Below, piece by piece: positions 42,298-49,501 of a stretch of DNA of 54,464 bases (position 1 is its first letter; the number at the start of each line of letters is the position of its first letter). A program made the position numbers and the translations under genes. The notes beneath the pieces are model-generated. The model saw only the letters and a list, made by a program, of their open reading frames with translations. It had not been told where the DNA came from and searched no databases. This DNA comes from an uncultured Clostridia bacterium (GTDB lineage Bacteria > Bacillota > Clostridia > Oscillospirales > Oscillospiraceae), in contig CALADI010000021.1 in the NCBI GenBank assembly GCA_937890525.1, positions 1 through 54,464 on the forward strand, in the 5' to 3' direction.

Positions 42298-42651
42298 TCA
42301 CCTGCCGGAATTGGATTTTTTGCCCAGTGCGGCAGAGGCATAGCGGGCGATCTTGGCTGCCTGCATGGCTTTTTCCAGCTTTTGGACTCGGTCAGAAGGA
42401 AGGTATCCCTGCAATGCCCGAATGAGGTTGCGCTGGCGCTGGTCGATTTGGGTCTTGCCCAGCAGTTCCATCATACCTTGGAGGGATGATGGCTGAAAGG
42501 GGGACGACCGGGTGTCAGGCTGAGCCGGGGGAGGAGATGGCTGGGCAGGTGCCGGGTTCTGCTGATCCAGCGCCCCAGCCATGGACATGATTTGGCTCAT
42601 GATCTGGGGGTTGCCCAAAATCGAGTTGAGTTTGTCGTCAAATTCCGCCAT
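42298..42651 (-). CDS. Small hypothetical protein, 117 aa (second gene of small-protein operon)
   Basis: Unrecognised. The N-terminus MAEFDDKLNSILGNPQIMSQIM is helical and amphipathic, the middle is Pro/Gln-rich, and the C-terminal half is basic and helical (RQRNLIRALQGYLPSDRVQ). It overlaps the first gene of the operon by 14 bases and is followed after four bases by the third. Confidence 0.75.
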   Translation of the reverse strand: MAEFDDKLNSILGNPQIMSQIMSMAGALDQQNPAPAQPSPPPAQPDTRSSPFQPSSLQGMMELLGKTQIDQRQRNLIRALQGYLPSDRVQKLEKAMQAAKIARYASAALGKKSNSGR

Positions 42652-42877
42652 TGAGATCCCTCAATTGTCTGGCAAGCTCCTGCACCTGACCATCCCGCAT
42701 CAGCGGTTCCAGCATCTGCTGTGCCCCTGCGGTGTCGCCGTGGGCGGCCATCTGGGCAGCCTGCTCTATGGCGGCGGTGTCCAACTGCCGCAGACGGGAG
42801 ATCAGGGCTTGTGTTTCCGGCTGGCGAAGCAGCTTCTTGATGTCTGCCGAAGAAAAATCATTGCTTTTTTTCAACAT
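42638..42877 (-). CDS. Small helical protein, 79 aa (first gene of small-protein operon)
   Basis: Unrecognised. It starts at ATG 42877 behind CTGGAGG and is predicted to be all helix (SADIKKLLRQPETQALI, then QMLEPLMRDGQVQELARQL), with few aromatic residues. The three overlapping genes likely encode parts of one small complex (inference from operon structure). Confidence 0.75.
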   Translation of the reverse strand: MLKKSNDFSSADIKKLLRQPETQALISRLRQLDTAAIEQAAQMAAHGDTAGAQQMLEPLMRDGQVQELARQLRDLNGGI

Positions 42878-42881
42878 AGGA

Positions 42882-42933
42882 TTGCCTCCAGTTTCAATGC
42901 TTGGTATAATAACTGCAAAAGCAGTTGTTATAC
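42882..42933 (+). promoter_or_regulatory. Promoter with long inverted repeat upstream of the phosphodiesterase gene
   Basis: TTGCCT (42882-42887), 17 bp, TATAAT (42905-42910). The -10 box lies in an inverted repeat with 13-bp arms, GTATAATAACTGC and GCAGTTGTTATAC (one mismatch), around AAAA (42904-42933, arm start approximate to one base). This is a good operator position, or a hairpin at the transcript start. Confidence 0.55.
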
Positions 42934-42987
42934 TGCCCAAATCGCCATATTCCTCTCCGGATGCGCCGGAAGCTGGGAAAATGGCTG

Positions 42988-43023
42988 TATGATACCATTT
43001 CGCATTCGCTGCATGGTATCATA
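42988..43023 (+). terminator. Hairpin in the phosphodiesterase leader
   Basis: TATGATACCAT pairs perfectly over 11 bp with ATGGTATCATA, followed by ATTTTGATG. It may be an attenuator or a second operator; the T-run is short. Confidence 0.45.
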
Positions 43024-43066
43024 ATTTTGATGTTCGGATCATACAGAACAGAAAGCGGGTTACAAT

Positions 43067-43555
43067 ATGCGGTTGTTGATTTTTTCGGACTCCCACTCCG
43101 GGCTGTCCTTCATGAGACGGTGCATCAGAAGTCTGTCACCGGATGGGATCATCCACTTGGGGGACTACTATGATGACGGTCAGACCATCCACGAGGAATT
43201 TGGGGATCTTTTGTTTTACCAAGTTCCGGGGAACTGCGACCGATACCGTGCCCCGGACTTTGCTCAGGAGATCCTGATCCAGCAGATACAGGGCGTATGG
43301 CTCTACCTGACCCATGGGCATCTCCATGGTGTAAAGAGCGGGACAGGAAATCTGATCTCCGCAGCCAGATTGAGCGGATGCAACGCGGTGCTGTACGGTC
43401 ATACCCACCGGGCAGACTGCCGTCAGGACGACACAGGAATGTGGATCCTGAACCCCGGAAGCTGCGGATATTCTGGCGGCAGCGCCGGGGTGCTGGAGAT
43501 CAGCGACGGCAAGATCACCCAGTGCAGGATCATCCGGGAAACGGATCTGACATAG
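43067..43555 (+). CDS. YfcE/MJ0936-family metallophosphoesterase
   Basis: A 162-aa phosphodiesterase with the two-metal set: FSDSH (Asp, His), HLGDYYDD, PGNCD, THGHLHG and YGHTHRAD, NPGS. Members hydrolyse model phosphodiesters and cyclic nucleotides; the natural substrate is unknown. ATG 43067 has no strong ribosome site. It is a single gene behind a promoter that bears a long inverted repeat. Confidence 0.9.
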   Translation: MRLLIFSDSHSGLSFMRRCIRSLSPDGIIHLGDYYDDGQTIHEEFGDLLFYQVPGNCDRYRAPDFAQEILIQQIQGVWLYLTHGHLHGVKSGTGNLISAARLSGCNAVLYGHTHRADCRQDDTGMWILNPGSCGYSGGSAGVLEISDGKITQCRIIRETDLT

Positions 43556-43600
43556 GATCGTGTCCTGTCACCATTCTATGCAGCATAGCGGAAAACATGA

Positions 43601-43621
43601 CCGCCCTTCAGAACAGGGCGG
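43601..43621 (-). terminator. Terminator overlapping the stop codon of the 54-aa gene
   Basis: CCGCCCT and AGGGCGG form a 7-bp stem; on the minus strand CATGTTTTCC follows. The stop codon lies in the loop. Confidence 0.6.
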
Positions 43622-43772
43622 CCAGCAAAAACAGGATCCCGGTGACACCCAAGGTGCTGACGGCACACAGGGTATGGTCGGCAAGACGGCGCAGCCGCTG
43701 CCTCGGATCGACGGCGTTGGGATAGGGGGCGGATTGGAGGGCGTGGTGAGATGGGACATGGCTTTGTTTCAT
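43608..43772 (-). CDS. Small membrane peptide, 54 aa
   Basis: ATG 43772 sits nine bases after AAAGGAG and the frame runs to TGA at 43608-43610. The first 35 residues are polar and basic (DPRQRLRRLADH), the last 20 are one membrane helix (STLGVTGILFLLAALF), so the topology is a C-terminal tail anchor. I do not know the family. The clear ribosome site and the terminator at the stop support a real gene that is easily missed because of its size. Confidence 0.68.
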   Translation of the reverse strand: MKQSHVPSHHALQSAPYPNAVDPRQRLRRLADHTLCAVSTLGVTGILFLLAALF

Positions 43773-43868
43773 GGAGATCGCTCCTTTCTATTTGTACTGC
43801 CAGTATAACGCAAATAGAGTCCGATAAGCCGGACATAAAAGAGCGGCACAGAAAGCGCCCTGCCGGGG

Positions 43869-43897
43869 TTGAAACCCGCAGAGATCTGTGGTAAAAT
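43869..43897 (+). promoter_or_regulatory. Sigma-A promoter of the two membrane-protein genes
   Basis: TTGAAA, 17 bp, TAAAAT, about 30 bases before the start codon. Confidence 0.75.
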
Positions 43898-43928
43898 AAC
43901 CACTAATATGGGAAAACGGAGGTCGTTT

Positions 43929-44348
43929 ATGAATATGATGGAACAGTGGGCGGACAAGTGGAACGAACTGTCCCAGAAAGCACAGCCTGGTTTGACCACC
44001 GCCGGGCAGATCTGTAAGAAAACCGGCAGCACCATTTCGCTGATCGGCACATGGATCTGGCGGCTGCGTAAGATTTTTATGGCCATCCCCGTGGTGTGGG
44101 CGGCGATCTATTTGGCACGGCTGAATCTCAATGTCCTGCCGGAGATGGTTGGGCTGAATTTGCAGGTAACGGGAGAGTATGCCAAGATGATCTCCCGGAA
44201 TATGGCGGTGTATGTCCCGCTGGCGGTGACGGGGGCGTGCCTGCTGATGATGTTCCTGTCGAAGAAGACTCTGTATCCGTGGCTCATCAGCCTGTTCAGT
44301 CTGGCGTTCCCGCTGCTTCTGCTGTTCACCAATGTGTTCCCGGCATGA
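43929..44348 (+). CDS. Hypothetical membrane protein, 139 aa
   Basis: Unrecognised. An amphipathic N-terminus (1-35) is followed by about four helices (45-62, 90-105 and two near the end, LISLFSLAFPLLLLF). ATG 43929 has CGGAGG upstream. It precedes the DUF2238-like gene by 16 bases, so the two are one operon. Confidence 0.78.
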   Translation: MNMMEQWADKWNELSQKAQPGLTTAGQICKKTGSTISLIGTWIWRLRKIFMAIPVVWAAIYLARLNLNVLPEMVGLNLQVTGEYAKMISRNMAVYVPLAVTGACLLMMFLSKKTLYPWLISLFSLAFPLLLLFTNVFPA

Positions 44349-44364
44349 TGGCAGGGGGTAAGGT

Positions 44365-45216
44365 ATGAAAAAGATTCGTAGAACCAAAGACCGTTCCGCC
44401 GGGGCAGGACGCTCCATTCAGAACAAGAAACTGGTTCTGACCGTTTATCTGACCCTGCGTGTTCTGGTGGTGATGGTCATGGTGGCTCAGCTGCTGAACC
44501 GCAACTACGAGAATGCTTATATCTGCGTGCTGACATTGCTGCTGTTCACCATTCCCTCCATTGCAGAACGAAAGCTGCGGGTGGATCTGCCGGATACGCT
44601 GGAGATCATCATTTTGATCTTCATATTCTCGGCGGAGATCTTGGGCGAGATCAAGGAGTATTATCTGGCGTTTCCCTTCTGGGATACGCTGCTGCACACG
44701 GTGAACGGCTTCCTGTTTGCCGCCATCGGCTTCTCCCTGGTGAACATCCTCAATGAGGATAAGCGGGTCTCTTTGACCCTTGCACCGCTGTATATGGCGC
44801 TGACGGCGTTCTGCTTCTCTATGACCATCGGTGTCCTATGGGAGTTTTTCGAGTGGGGGATGGATTCCTTCTTCGGAGCAGATATGCAGAAAGATACCAT
44901 CGTCACGGCGTTCAATTCGGTGACGCTGGATCCCGGCGGGCACAATATTCCCTACCATGTCCGCAATGTAGCGGATACGATTTTGGTGTTTGCCGACGGC
45001 AGCTATCAGCCGCTGGGGTTGGGGGGTTATTTGGATCTGGGATTGTATGATACCATGATGGATCTGCTGGTCAACTTCGTGGGCGCAGTCGTGTTCTCCT
45101 TCATTGGCTATTTCTATGTGAAGAACAAGGGAAAGGGGAAAATCGCACCCCACTTCATCCCTACGGTGATCGATCCCGATCCGTCGGAGAGTGTTCCGGA
45201 AAAATCTCAAGAATAA
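44365..45216 (+). CDS. DUF2238-like integral membrane protein
   Basis: A 283-aa protein with about seven membrane helices. Pattern elements FWDTLLHTVNGFLFA, VLWEFFEWGMD and LYDTMMDLLVNFVGA resemble the DUF2238 (YjdF-type) membrane family of unknown function, with conserved His, Glu and Asp residues inside or near helices. The C-terminus is cytosolic and Pro/Glu-rich. It ends at a strong terminator. Confidence 0.75.
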   Translation: MKKIRRTKDRSAGAGRSIQNKKLVLTVYLTLRVLVVMVMVAQLLNRNYENAYICVLTLLLFTIPSIAERKLRVDLPDTLEIIILIFIFSAEILGEIKEYYLAFPFWDTLLHTVNGFLFAAIGFSLVNILNEDKRVSLTLAPLYMALTAFCFSMTIGVLWEFFEWGMDSFFGADMQKDTIVTAFNSVTLDPGGHNIPYHVRNVADTILVFADGSYQPLGLGGYLDLGLYDTMMDLLVNFVGAVVFSFIGYFYVKNKGKGKIAPHFIPTVIDPDPSESVPEKSQE

Positions 45217-45231
45217 AAATCCATACATCGT

Positions 45232-45266
45232 TGCCCGGGCAGAATCTCTGCCCGGGCATCTTTCTG
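45232..45266 (+). terminator. Terminator of the membrane-protein operon
   Basis: TGCCCGGGCAGA and its complement around a three-base loop, then TCTTTCTGTT. Confidence 0.87.
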
Positions 45267-45286
45267 TTGTGACCGACGGGGTTCGC

Positions 45287-45320
45287 AAAAAAGATCCGCA
45301 CCGCCAAGGCGGTGCGGATC
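45287..45320 (-). terminator. Terminator of the PLP lyase gene
   Basis: GATCCGCACCGCC and its complement with a two-base centre; on the minus strand TTTTTTGCG follows. Confidence 0.9.
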
Positions 45321-45341
45321 GAGGAATTGATAAGGTTTTTG

Positions 45342-46637
45342 TTAATTCTTCTCCGGCAGTTGGACAAGACCGGCGTCCACCAGCTTTTGCAGACTCATGA
45401 GAATGCCCAACTTGGCGTGGAGCCAAGTCAGCCCGCCTTGGAAATAGACGGCATAAGGCTCTCGGATGGGACCGTCGGCAGAAAGTTCAATGGAGCTGCC
45501 CTGAATAAAGGCGCCTGCCGCCATAATGACCTTGTCGTTGTAGCCGGGCATATCCCACGGCAGAGGGACGGCGAAGCTGTCTACGGGAGCGGCGGCTTGG
45601 ATGCCCTGACAGAAGGCGATCATGGCAGCTTCGCTGCCCAATTCCACGGCCTGAATGATGTCGTGGCGCTCTTCGTTTGCACCGGGCACGCATCGGAAGC
45701 CTAGAGGCTCGTAGAGATTTGCGGCAAAGATCGCACCCTTTTCAGCCCCGGCGGTGACGGTGGGGGCAAGGAAGAAGCCCTGATACAGCGAAGTCATCAG
45801 CCCCAGATTGGCGCCCACTTCCTGTCCCAGTCCGGGTGCGGTGAGCCGGTAGGCGCAGCGATCCACGCACTCCTTGGTGCCGCAGATGTAGCCGCCGATG
45901 GGGGCAAGTCCGCCGCCGGGATTCTTAATGAGGGAACCGACGATCATATCCGCTCCCACATCCGAAGGCTCGATGACCTCTACAAATTCGCCGTAGCAGT
46001 TGTCCACCATGACCTTCAGATCCGGCTTGACGGATTTGCAGAAGGCGATCAGTTCGCCGATCTGCTGTACGGAGAAGGTGGGGCGGGGGGCATAGCCCTT
46101 GGAACGCTGGATGGTCACCAGCTTGGTCTTTTCGTTGATAGCGGCGCGGATGCCATCGTAGTCGAAGCTGCCGTCTGCCAGAAGATCCACCTGACGGTAG
46201 GACACGCCGTACTCAGCAAGGGAGCAGGGGCTGGGACGAATGCCGATCACCTCTTGCAGGGTGTCGTAGGGCAGACCCACCGGGCTGAGCAGCTCGTCGC
46301 CGGGCAGCAGATTGGCAGACAGCGCCACGGTCAGAGCGTGGGTGCCGCAGGTGATCTGAGGGCGCACCAGAGCGGCCTCGGTGTGGAACACATCGGCATA
46401 GACCTTCTCCAGCGTGTCCCGGCCCACATCGTCATAGCCGTAGCCGGTGGTGCCGGCGAAGCAGGCGGCGGAAACATGGTTGCGCTGCATGGCGCTGACC
46501 ACCTTAGCCTGATTGTACTCGGCGATCTGATCTACCCGGTCGAAGCGCTGGCGCAGCGTTTCAATGGTTTTCTCGCCATATTCATAAACGGCAGGGGAGA
46601 TGCCCATGCCCACATACAGTTCCATTAACGCATCCAT
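45342..46637 (-). CDS. YnbB-type PLP-dependent enzyme (methionine gamma-lyase / aluminium-resistance family)
   Basis: A 431-aa fold-type I PLP enzyme of the group annotated as methionine gamma-lyase-like or aluminium-resistance proteins. The cofactor Lys lies in GSLIKNPGGG; CGTHALTVALSANLLPGDELLSP binds the phosphate, and VDNCYGEFVE holds the ring-stacking Asp. The activity in cells is not well known. The start is ATG 46637, behind AGAGGAT; an upstream ATG at 46688 lacks a ribosome site. It often lies near cell-division or nitrogen genes in other Firmicutes, but here it stands alone. Confidence 0.9.
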   Translation of the reverse strand: MDALMELYVGMGISPAVYEYGEKTIETLRQRFDRVDQIAEYNQAKVVSAMQRNHVSAACFAGTTGYGYDDVGRDTLEKVYADVFHTEAALVRPQITCGTHALTVALSANLLPGDELLSPVGLPYDTLQEVIGIRPSPCSLAEYGVSYRQVDLLADGSFDYDGIRAAINEKTKLVTIQRSKGYAPRPTFSVQQIGELIAFCKSVKPDLKVMVDNCYGEFVEVIEPSDVGADMIVGSLIKNPGGGLAPIGGYICGTKECVDRCAYRLTAPGLGQEVGANLGLMTSLYQGFFLAPTVTAGAEKGAIFAANLYEPLGFRCVPGANEERHDIIQAVELGSEAAMIAFCQGIQAAAPVDSFAVPLPWDMPGYNDKVIMAAGAFIQGSSIELSADGPIREPYAVYFQGGLTWLHAKLGILMSLQKLVDAGLVQLPEKN

Positions 46638-46703
46638 AGAAAATATCCTCTCTTCCTTCCGTTGCCGGAGCGATGAAGCATCCGACATCTTGACACGGCT
46701 TAT

Positions 46704-46732
46704 AAAATATCAAAGATGCTGGGAAAAGTCAA
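46704..46732 (-). promoter_or_regulatory. Candidate promoter of the PLP enzyme gene
   Basis: Minus strand: TTGACT, 17 bp, TATTTT. Confidence 0.6.
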
Positions 46733-46848
46733 GGACATCCGGCAAATCATCCTGTGATTTGTTGCATTTATTGGGGAAAACAGGAAAGAGCGCGATGGAT
46801 GGCATCTTTGGTGCTTTGGGAAAGGAGAAAAGATCGGGGCAAAACCTG

Positions 46849-46877
46849 TTGCAACCGGAGCCGATCAATGGTACAAT
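46849..46877 (+). promoter_or_regulatory. Sigma-A promoter of thyA-folA
   Basis: TTGCAA, 17 bp, TACAAT, 28 bases before thyA. Confidence 0.75.
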
Positions 46878-46904
46878 CGACCCAATGAACAAGGAGGGAT
46901 CGTT

Positions 46905-47735
46905 ATGAGCATTGCCGACGAGATCTATCGCCAGAACTGTCTGGACATTCTGGAGCATGGCTTCAGCGACGCTGGGCAGCAGGTGCGCCCCCGCTGGGCA
47001 GACGGAACGCCTGCCCACACCATTAAGCGCTTTGGTGTGGTGAACCGCTATGATCTGCAGAAGGAATTTCCCATCATGACGCTGCGGCGGACTTACTGGA
47101 AAAGCGCCATCGATGAGCTGCTGTGGATCTGGCAGAAGAAGTCCAACCGCATTGCAGATTTGGGCAGCCATGTGTGGGACGAGTGGGCCGGAGCCGACGG
47201 CACCATCGGGAAAGCCTACGGCTATCAGCTTGGGATCAAGCACCAGTACCCGGAGGGGAAATTCGATCAGGTGGATCGGGTGCTGTACGATCTGAAGCAC
47301 AATCCTGCTTCCCGGCGGATCCTGACCAACCTGTATAATTTTCAGGATCTGCATGAGATGAATCTGTATCCCTGCGCCTATTCCATGACCTTCAATGTGA
47401 CGGGAGATACCTTGAACGCCATTTTGAATCAGCGCAGCCAGGATATGCTCACCGCCAACAACTGGAATGTGTGCCAGTATGCGGCGCTGGTCCATATGAT
47501 GGCGCAGGTCTCCGGCTTGCGGGTGGGGGAATTGGTTCATGTCATTGCGGACTGCCACATCTATGACCGCCACATTCCGCTGGTGGAGAAAATGCTGGAG
47601 AATCCCGGCTATGATGCCCCGGAGTTCCGAATGGATCCTTCGGTGACGGATTTCTATCAGTTTACCAAGGACAGCTTCCAGATGGAGGGCTACCGCCACC
47701 ACGACTTTGATGGGGAGATCCCCATCGCCATCTGA
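46905..47735 (+). CDS. thyA: Thymidylate synthase (ThyA)
   Basis: A 276-aa enzyme that methylates dUMP to dTMP with methylene-tetrahydrofolate. The nucleophile is Cys157 in LYPCAYS; QRSQDMLTANNWNV and HVIADCHIYDRH bind nucleotide and folate. ATG 46905 follows AAGGAGGG. Its product dihydrofolate is recycled by the folA gene nine bases downstream, a typical pair. Confidence 0.97.
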   Translation: MSIADEIYRQNCLDILEHGFSDAGQQVRPRWADGTPAHTIKRFGVVNRYDLQKEFPIMTLRRTYWKSAIDELLWIWQKKSNRIADLGSHVWDEWAGADGTIGKAYGYQLGIKHQYPEGKFDQVDRVLYDLKHNPASRRILTNLYNFQDLHEMNLYPCAYSMTFNVTGDTLNAILNQRSQDMLTANNWNVCQYAALVHMMAQVSGLRVGELVHVIADCHIYDRHIPLVEKMLENPGYDAPEFRMDPSVTDFYQFTKDSFQMEGYRHHDFDGEIPIAI

Positions 47736-47744
47736 GGTGACGAT

Positions 47745-48227
47745 ATGGATGCGATTGTAGCAGTATATGATGATTGGGGGATCGGCTGCGACGGAGATCA
47801 GCCCATCGCCCTGTCGGCAGACCGGAAGTTTTTCCGAGCCACCACCCAAGGTGCGGCGGTGATCGTGGGACGCAAGACCCTTCAGGCGTTTCCCGGCGGC
47901 GCTCCGCTGCCCAAGCGGCGCAACATCGTGCTGACCCGTGGGCCGGTGCAGATCCCCGGGGCAGAGGTCGCCCACCATGTGGAGCAGGCGCTGGAGATGA
48001 CGGCAGGTCAGGAGCGGGTATTTGTCATCGGCGGGGGCACAGTTTATCGGCAGATGCTGCCCCATTGCCGTCAGGTATATGTGACCAAGGTTCATGTCTG
48101 TCCGAATTCTGACACATGGTTTGAGGATCTGGACGCATCGGATCAGTGGCGCATGGCGGAGATCCTTGCTTCCGGGGAGGAAAACGGGATCCGATATGAG
48201 ATGTGCCGGTATGTCCGGGCAGAATAA
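47745..48227 (+). CDS. folA: Dihydrofolate reductase
   Basis: A 160-aa NADPH-dependent reductase. Family features are AVYDDWGIGCDGDQP (the Met20-type loop region), VIVGRKTLQAFPGG, RRNIVLTR and VFVIGGGTVYRQMLP. It ends at a hairpin shared with the ldhA-type gene. The sequence is fairly divergent (ADRKFFRATT where TDxxxFxxxT is usual), but the fold motifs are complete. Confidence 0.94.
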   Translation: MDAIVAVYDDWGIGCDGDQPIALSADRKFFRATTQGAAVIVGRKTLQAFPGGAPLPKRRNIVLTRGPVQIPGAEVAHHVEQALEMTAGQERVFVIGGGTVYRQMLPHCRQVYVTKVHVCPNSDTWFEDLDASDQWRMAEILASGEENGIRYEMCRYVRAE

Positions 48228-48229
48228 AG

Positions 48230-48262
48230 CAAGCGGGAAAGGTTGAGGACCTTTCCCGCTTG
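48230..48262. terminator. Bidirectional terminator
   Basis: AAGCGGGAAAGG and its complement around a 7-base loop, between convergent genes. Confidence 0.85.
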
Positions 48263-48266
48263 GCGT

Positions 48267-49301
48267 TTAGAAGCACTTTTTGCTGCGCTCTTTTTGGCAG
48301 TCATTCTTTCGGTCGCAATGATAGCACACCTCGGTATCCGGGCTGGGGACACCGGAGAAGAATTTGGTCAGGTTGTCCACGGTGGTCTGGGCGATGTTAT
48401 GCAGCGCCTCTTTGGTCAGGAAAGCCTGATGGGAGGTGACGATCACATTGGGCATGGCAATGAGCCGCACCAGCTTGTCATCCTGCACCACATTGCCGGA
48501 AAAATCTTCGTAGAACAGATCGCCTTCCTCCTCGTACACATCCAGACAGGCACCGCCGATAATCTGCACCTTGATGCCGTTGATGAGGGACTCGGTATCG
48601 ATCAGCGCACCCCGGGAGGTGTTGACGATGACCACACCGGGCTTCATCTGCTCCACGGTCTCGTCGTTGATCATGTGGAAAGTCTCCTCGGTCAGAGGGC
48701 AATGCAGGGAGATCACATCGGACTGGGCGAACAGCTCCGGCAGGGAGACATAATCCAGACCTGCGTTGGCCACCGGGAATTTATCGTAGGCAAGGATCTT
48801 CATGCCGAAGCCGCGGCAGATATCGGCAAAGATCCGACCGATTTTGCCGGTGCCGATGATGCCCACGGTTTTGCCGTGAAGGTCGAACCCGGAAAGTCCT
48901 GCCAGACTGAAGTTGAATTCACGGGTGCGGTTATAGGCCTTGTGAATGTGCCGGTTGACAGACAGCAGCAGTGCCATGGCGTGCTCGGCAACAGCATAGG
49001 GGGAGTAGGCGGGGACACGGAATACATGGATCTTACCGAAGCAAGCCCGGGTGTCCACATTGTTGAATCCGGCGCAGCGCAGGGCAATGACCTTCACGCC
49101 CAGTTCATACAGCCGATCGACTACGGCTTCGTTGACGGTATCGTTGACGAATACGCAGACGCCGTCGAATCCCGTTGCCAGAGAAACGGTATCTTCATTC
49201 AGCTTTGTTTCAAAATACTTGATCTCCAGATCGGTATGGGCAGCATAATGGTCAAATCCGGGGATATCGTAGGGTTTTGCGTCAAAAAATGCGATTTTCA
49301 T
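48267..49301 (-). CDS. D-2-hydroxyacid dehydrogenase (D-lactate dehydrogenase type) with Cys-rich tail
   Basis: A 344-aa NAD-dependent enzyme, probably pyruvate to D-lactate. It has IGTGKIGRIFADI (NAD fold), LRCAGFNNVD, the catalytic Arg in NTSRGALID, Glu in the LDVYEEEGD segment and His in VTSHQAFLT. After the normal end near residue 320 a tail carries C-x2-C-x5-C-x7-C (CYHC, C, C), an uncommon feature that could bind zinc. It has a consensus promoter with an inverted repeat like that of rex, so redox control is likely (inference). Lactate stereochemistry links it loosely to the LarE-LarC protein. Confidence 0.88.
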   Translation of the reverse strand: MKIAFFDAKPYDIPGFDHYAAHTDLEIKYFETKLNEDTVSLATGFDGVCVFVNDTVNEAVVDRLYELGVKVIALRCAGFNNVDTRACFGKIHVFRVPAYSPYAVAEHAMALLLSVNRHIHKAYNRTREFNFSLAGLSGFDLHGKTVGIIGTGKIGRIFADICRGFGMKILAYDKFPVANAGLDYVSLPELFAQSDVISLHCPLTEETFHMINDETVEQMKPGVVIVNTSRGALIDTESLINGIKVQIIGGACLDVYEEEGDLFYEDFSGNVVQDDKLVRLIAMPNVIVTSHQAFLTKEALHNIAQTTVDNLTKFFSGVPSPDTEVCYHCDRKNDCQKERSKKCF

Positions 49302-49323
49302 GAACTTGCGCCTCCTTCGTTAT

Positions 49324-49343
49324 TTCGATATTATTATATCGAA
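49324..49343. promoter_or_regulatory. Inverted repeat operator candidate in the ldhA-type promoter
   Basis: Perfect 8-bp arms TTCGATAT and ATATCGAA around TATT (AATA on the gene's strand). The -10 box TATAAT lies within it. The core TCGATAT-AATA-ATATCGA matches the rex repeat apart from two extra base pairs there. Confidence 0.7.
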
Positions 49344-49361
49344 TGAGCGTTACAGAATCAA
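49333..49361 (-). promoter_or_regulatory. Sigma-A promoter of the ldhA-type gene
   Basis: Minus strand: TTGATT, 17 bp, perfect TATAAT, overlapping the inverted repeat. Confidence 0.82.
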
Positions 49362-49370
49362 CTGGGTAAC

Positions 49371-49410
49371 TATACGAAAATCTGCTGAGTAATCCGATAA
49401 AATTCGTATA
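49371..49410. promoter_or_regulatory. Second, spaced inverted repeat upstream of the ldhA-type promoter
   Basis: TATACGAA (49371-49378) and TTCGTATA (49403-49410) are perfect complements 24 bp apart, just upstream of the -35 box. They could be a second regulator's half-sites; the arms are short enough to be chance. Confidence 0.35.
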
Positions 49411-49457
49411 AACCTATGATGCCCGGTATCAGGCGGCAAATACCAGAGCTGACAGAC

Positions 49458-49500
49458 GAAAAATCCCCCGAATGCACAAAACTGGCATTCGGGGGTATTT
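49458..49500 (-). terminator. Terminator of the kinase gene
   Basis: CCCCCGAATGC and its complement around a nine-base loop, with an A/T run on both sides. Confidence 0.9.
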
Positions 49501-49501
49501 T

